Assembly (NCBI RefSeq): GCF_030122845.1
Contig: NZ_CP126084.1
Span: 2,790,001-2,854,000, forward strand
Direction: 5' to 3'
DNA from: Paenibacillus woosongensis
GTDB taxonomy: Bacteria > Bacillota > Bacilli > Paenibacillales > Paenibacillaceae
Length of the DNA: 64,000 nucleotides
The translations under genes were made by a program, and so were the position numbers. Below, piece after piece: positions 61,198 to 64,000 of the stretch; within the stretch, counting starts at the first letter, position 1, and each line of letters begins with the position of its first letter. The notes beneath the pieces were generated by a model. That model did no database searches. It saw only the letters and a list, made by a program, of their open reading frames with translations, and had not been told where the DNA came from.

Positions 61198-61617
61198 TCA
61201 ATAATTTCTCCTCAAGTCACGATACCCATCATCCATATTCCGGGACGATCTGCCTAAACGTTCGAATCCCAGGTAGCGATTTCCTTGAAAAGACAGCTTA
61301 CCTTGATCCCCTTCCGCACATTGTCCATACTCCAGTCCACTTACTGGAAATTCCAGCCGGTCTCCACTTTCTACCTCAAAAGTGATGAAGTACTTGCTAT
61401 CCATCTGGCTTACTGCCGTATCCGTGTTATGGCGATGAGAAACCTCCGTACGTTTGCCCACGATAATTGTTGGGACAATGAGCAGCGGCTGCTTGGAGTT
61501 AATCGCGTACCTTAGTATTCCCCGGCCAACAGAAATGAGAATGATCCCTAGGATGATAATGAAGAAAATAGGAAGCGCAGTGTTCATAACGCCGAACATT
61601 TCCACCCAAGATTGCAT
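61198..61617 (-). CDS. DUF2500 family membrane protein
   Basis: The 139-residue protein has one N-terminal membrane helix (ALPIFFIIILGIILISVGRG) and then the DUF2500 domain: VPTIIVGKRTEVSHRHN, YFITFEVESGDRLEFPVSGL and EGDQGKLSFQGNRYLGFER. Function of the family is unknown. ATG 61617 was chosen because GGAGGGAG precedes it; a frame open further upstream lacks support. It lies alone. Confidence 0.88.
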   Translation of the reverse strand: MQSWVEMFGVMNTALPIFFIIILGIILISVGRGILRYAINSKQPLLIVPTIIVGKRTEVSHRHNTDTAVSQMDSKYFITFEVESGDRLEFPVSGLEYGQCAEGDQGKLSFQGNRYLGFERLGRSSRNMDDGYRDLRRNY

Positions 61618-61761
61618 CCTTCTCCCTCCTCGCATTAATGCCGGTAGTAGAACAATGTTAATGGTTCTTTGGTCGTCCCTGTACTTCTCTTCTATGTATA
61701 TGCCTTGGGCAGTGAAACTTGTCATAGGCCCCGTGATAAATTCCTGGGTCTAAAACAACAA

Positions 61762-61794
61762 AACCTCCGGTTCCTGAGCCTTGAACCGAAGGTT
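61762..61794 (-). terminator. Terminator of the small Cys-rich gene
   Basis: AACCTcCGGTTC pairs with GAACCGaAGGTT (one mismatch). On the minus strand TTGTTGTTTTAG follows. It lies 33 bases past the gene at 61827. Confidence 0.85.
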
Positions 61795-61826
61795 ATGCTG
61801 ATCGTGCCCTTACTATAGAGTGGAAA

Positions 61827-62015
61827 CTATGCATAATAGAATTGCAGCAATTGACGAGTTTCTTCCGCTCCGGCCGCTTCTGCTTCCGGCTCATACCATC
61901 CATTTTCGGCCCAGCAGGCTTTGCAGGCTTCTTCTGTCGTACACAAATGCGCATCCTCACAATGGTAGCAAAATTGCAGCAGGTTGCGGGTTACTTGATC
62001 TTTGTCCGTTTTCAT
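61827..62015 (-). CDS. Small cysteine-rich protein
   Basis: The 62-residue protein starts at ATG 62015 with AGGAGG upstream. It carries LLQFCYHCEDAHLCTTEEAC and KACW, that is C-x2-C, then C and C-x2-C, a likely zinc site, and ends in an acidic Ala/Glu tail followed by LLQFYYA. I do not recognise it. The terminator after it supports a real transcript. Confidence 0.75.
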   Translation of the reverse strand: MKTDKDQVTRNLLQFCYHCEDAHLCTTEEACKACWAENGWYEPEAEAAGAEETRQLLQFYYA

Positions 62016-62151
62016 CTTAATCCTCCTATTATTTAAGCTGTCAAGCATTGTTCTTCCTGAGTTAAATATATCACACACCTCCCCTCTGACAATGTGATTA
62101 ATTTCACAATTATATGAACAATTATTTTTTCTTTTGTATCTATAAAAATAA

Positions 62152-62187
62152 AGCCACTTATTCCCGCTGATACAGGAATAAATGGCT
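62152..62187 (-). terminator. Terminator of the beta-propeller lipoprotein gene
   Basis: AGCCA-ct-TATTCC pairs with GGAATA-aa-TGGCT (two internal mismatched pairs), followed on the minus strand by TTATTTTTATA. It lies just after the gene at 62198. Confidence 0.82.
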
Positions 62188-62197
62188 GCTGATTAAG

Positions 62198-63487
62198 CTA
62201 TAATACACGCCAGCTGACGCCGCCGTCGAGGGTTTGAAGCAATAATGACCGTTTCTGATTGCTTTGCGCTACGAGCAGCCAACCGACTTCAGCTGTCGAG
62301 AATCTCAGTTTGACAATCTCCGGATAATCCGTCAGGATCTTCGTCAATACTTTGCTTTCCGGCAGCAGCGTCCAGGTCTTGCCCTGATCCAGAGTGTGAT
62401 ACACCTGGGAGTCCCGCAGCAGCCACCCTTCCTCGCTGCTTATAAAAGCAGGGGCTAAAGACTCGTTTAATCCGTCCTGCCAAAACGAATTAAATGGAGC
62501 CAAATTCCACGTATCCCCATTGTCTGCCGTGAAATAGCCGTTGAATTTCGTACTCTTCTCTTTCACACAGCCGATCGGTATCCAGCCGTTTAACGTTTCT
62601 GAAGAGAAAAATGGTTCTGTAGAAAAGAATTGCAGCTCCCCTGCCACAAATTTCTCACAGGATTTGTATTTAGCTGTAGAGAAGAAATCCTTGACCTCGG
62701 ACCAGCTGATTCCGCCGTTATCCGTCGTGTACAGCTTGGGAATGCCTGAGCTGATCATACTAACATAGCCATGCATCCGGTCCCGGAACACCATGGAAAG
62801 CTCGGTTCCGGAGCTCGGAAGCAGATGTTCGAGAGCGGCATCCGAAGAAGAGAGGCTGCCCATGATTTTGGACCATGTCGCTCCCCCGTCTTCCGTTTGG
62901 TACAGCGTCTTTTCTTCCTTTTCCGGATAAGATTTCGCCGCTAATATCCAGCCATGTGAATCGTCCGTGAAATAAATCGCAGCAACCTGCTCCGATCCCG
63001 GAAGAGCAGCGATTTTCCAGGTAGCTCCGCCGTCACGGGTACGCAGCACAATCGCATCGCTTGAGCCGACAGAATTGCGAACAATCCAGCCATATGTTTC
63101 GTTATAAAAGAAAATATCACGATTGTATTTAGGATGATACGGAAATTGCACGGAAGCGGCCGGTGATATGCTTGTCCAGGTTTTGCCGCTATTCTGCGTA
63201 AGATACAGGCGCAGCTCACTGCGAGTCGACCCCCAGGCAATGCCCGCATTCTCGCTAAGCAGATGGAAGTCAGTCAGCCTCGTCTGAATTTGATACTGCT
63301 TCCCGTCTTCTGTATTGGCGGCTGTCTGCTCCGTTAGTACCTGTGGATTCTCAATCGTAATGACTTGCCCTTCCTCAACGGGTTCATCCTGAACCGGACT
63401 TACTGTCTCGCCTTGCTGGGAGGAACATGCTGTCAAGAGCAGGCAAGAAATCAGCAGCGCTCCGGTTAATTTATACCATAAACTCAA
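62198..63487 (-). CDS. Lipoprotein with YCF48/BNR-like beta-propeller repeats
   Basis: The 429-residue protein has a lipoprotein signal ending LLISCLLLTACSSQ, then repeats of the photosystem-assembly YCF48/BNR type, each with an Asp box-like turn: TQNSGKTWTSI, RDGGATWKIAAL, EDGGATWSKIM, DNGGISWSEVK, ADNGDTWNLAPF, LDQGKTWTLLP and LDGGVSWRVL. Such propellers sit outside the membrane and often help assembly or sense damage; no enzyme residues are visible. TTG 63487 has GAGGTG seven bases upstream. Confidence 0.88.
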   Translation of the reverse strand: MSLWYKLTGALLISCLLLTACSSQQGETVSPVQDEPVEEGQVITIENPQVLTEQTAANTEDGKQYQIQTRLTDFHLLSENAGIAWGSTRSELRLYLTQNSGKTWTSISPAASVQFPYHPKYNRDIFFYNETYGWIVRNSVGSSDAIVLRTRDGGATWKIAALPGSEQVAAIYFTDDSHGWILAAKSYPEKEEKTLYQTEDGGATWSKIMGSLSSSDAALEHLLPSSGTELSMVFRDRMHGYVSMISSGIPKLYTTDNGGISWSEVKDFFSTAKYKSCEKFVAGELQFFSTEPFFSSETLNGWIPIGCVKEKSTKFNGYFTADNGDTWNLAPFNSFWQDGLNESLAPAFISSEEGWLLRDSQVYHTLDQGKTWTLLPESKVLTKILTDYPEIVKLRFSTAEVGWLLVAQSNQKRSLLLQTLDGGVSWRVL

Positions 63488-63576
63488 CTATCTGCACCTC
63501 GCTTACCAGGTTCAAGCTGCATTTCATATTATATCATAAGATAGAAATCATAGATTAATAGCTTCCAGTAAGGAAA

Positions 63577-64000
63577 TTACAAGCGGGAATCCCCAGCAAA
63601 ATTGACGGAGAAATGCTGCTCCGGCTTATAAACGGCAAAAGCATAACCCTTATCCGTTAAATATTGAATGATTTGCGGCAAGGTTTCGACCGTCTGCTCT
63701 TTCTCATGCATCAAAATAACCTCTACGTCCCGATGCGCCTGGCGTTTGACTTCTTGCATGATTTTATCCGGCTTCCCCGTGTATTTCCAATCCTTGGAGT
63801 CTATCGTCCAATCCCACATTTTAAAACCTGCCTTCACGATATCGTTGCGGAACTCCTTGCCAATCTGCGGTTTGCTGCCGTAGGGCGCGCGTATGAGCCA
63901 AGGAGCAGTTCCAGTTATATTCTCAACCATTCCCTGTACCTTCTTAAATTCCCTCAGGAAATTAGCGGAGCTGCCGCTGTTGTACAATATCTTTTTATTA
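63577..64000 (-). CDS. Polysaccharide deacetylase (NodB-like), cut by the window edge
   Basis: The visible 141 residues are the C-terminal part of a carbohydrate esterase family 4 domain: WLIRAPYGSKPQIGKEFRND (motif R-x-P-Y-G), WDWTIDSKDWKY (motif D-W) and VILMHEKEQTVETLPQIIQY (motif L-x-H). The open frame continues past 64000, where the metal-binding D-D and H-x3-H motifs should be. It probably deacetylates peptidoglycan or another wall glycan. A signal peptide, if any, lies outside. Confidence 0.85.
   Translation of the reverse strand, partial: NKKILYNSGSSANFLREFKKVQGMVENITGTAPWLIRAPYGSKPQIGKEFRNDIVKAGFKMWDWTIDSKDWKYTGKPDKIMQEVKRQAHRDVEVILMHEKEQTVETLPQIIQYLTDKGYAFAVYKPEQHFSVNFAGDSRL

Overview
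The window is chromosomal DNA of a spore-forming, low-to-mid GC Gram-positive bacterium, most likely Paenibacillus or a close relative (Paenibacillaceae). Supporting signs are strong AGGAGG ribosome-binding sites with frequent TTG and GTG starts, a gerQ-cwlJ spore germination pair, CysJ/YerA/GlcP/AdaA-type proteins of the Bacillus kind, and short intrinsic terminators after most transcription units. No rRNA, tRNA, CRISPR array, prophage or intact insertion sequence was seen. Most genes lie on the minus strand.

Layout. 0-6 kb is a loose accessory stretch: a GT4 glycosyltransferase, two gene remnants, a probable TIR-like or nucleoside-deoxyribosyltransferase-like protein, a VOC protein, a luciferase-like monooxygenase with an Rrf2 regulator, and a HAD hydrolase broken by a frameshift. 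6-10.4 kb is a Fur-controlled siderophore ABC importer. 10.4-14.2 kb holds a phosphoesterase, a small membrane protein, a radical SAM protein of the MJ0619/Tes-like type and an Lgt paralogue that lacks canonical active-site residues. The last three genes overlap by ATGA. 14.4-23.3 kb is a seven-gene operon covering L-rhamnose to L-lactate (rhaB, rhaEW, rhaI), a DeoR regulator and L-lactate to pyruvate (lutABC).

23.6-32 kb is a compact set of lipid-type enzymes: acyl-CoA ligase, thiolase, ketoreductase, acyl-CoA dehydrogenase and a convergent double-hotdog dehydratase. It also contains two glycosyltransferases. It is followed without an obvious terminator from yerA and an ECF energising module (ecfA1, ecfA2, ecfT). 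bioY sits just upstream behind its own terminator. 37-40.6 kb is cysJI sulfite reductase. 41-44 kb has a MerR/TipA-type regulator, a kinase-like ATPase, a decayed IS1595-family transposase and a secreted PL3 pectate lyase.

44-46.3 kb is an alkylation-repair locus (adaA-adaB divergent from alkA). 46.3-58.3 kb holds housekeeping and membrane genes: an Rrf2 regulator, an AIM24-like protein, AI-2E transporter, KtrB-like K+ transporter, M29 aminopeptidase, GlcP-like MFS transporter, ECF sigma factor with a membrane partner, and a CBS/CorC transporter. 58.5-61.1 kb is a spore locus (gerQ, cwlJ) sharing an intergenic region with a FAD oxidoreductase that has a SigK-like promoter. The window ends in a DUF2500 protein, a small Cys-rich protein, a beta-propeller lipoprotein and a truncated polysaccharide deacetylase.

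The best candidates for undescribed biology are the radical SAM/Lgt-paralogue/small-membrane-protein cassette and the beta-oxidation-like cluster with two glycosyltransferases, whose thiolase lacks the usual second catalytic cysteine.
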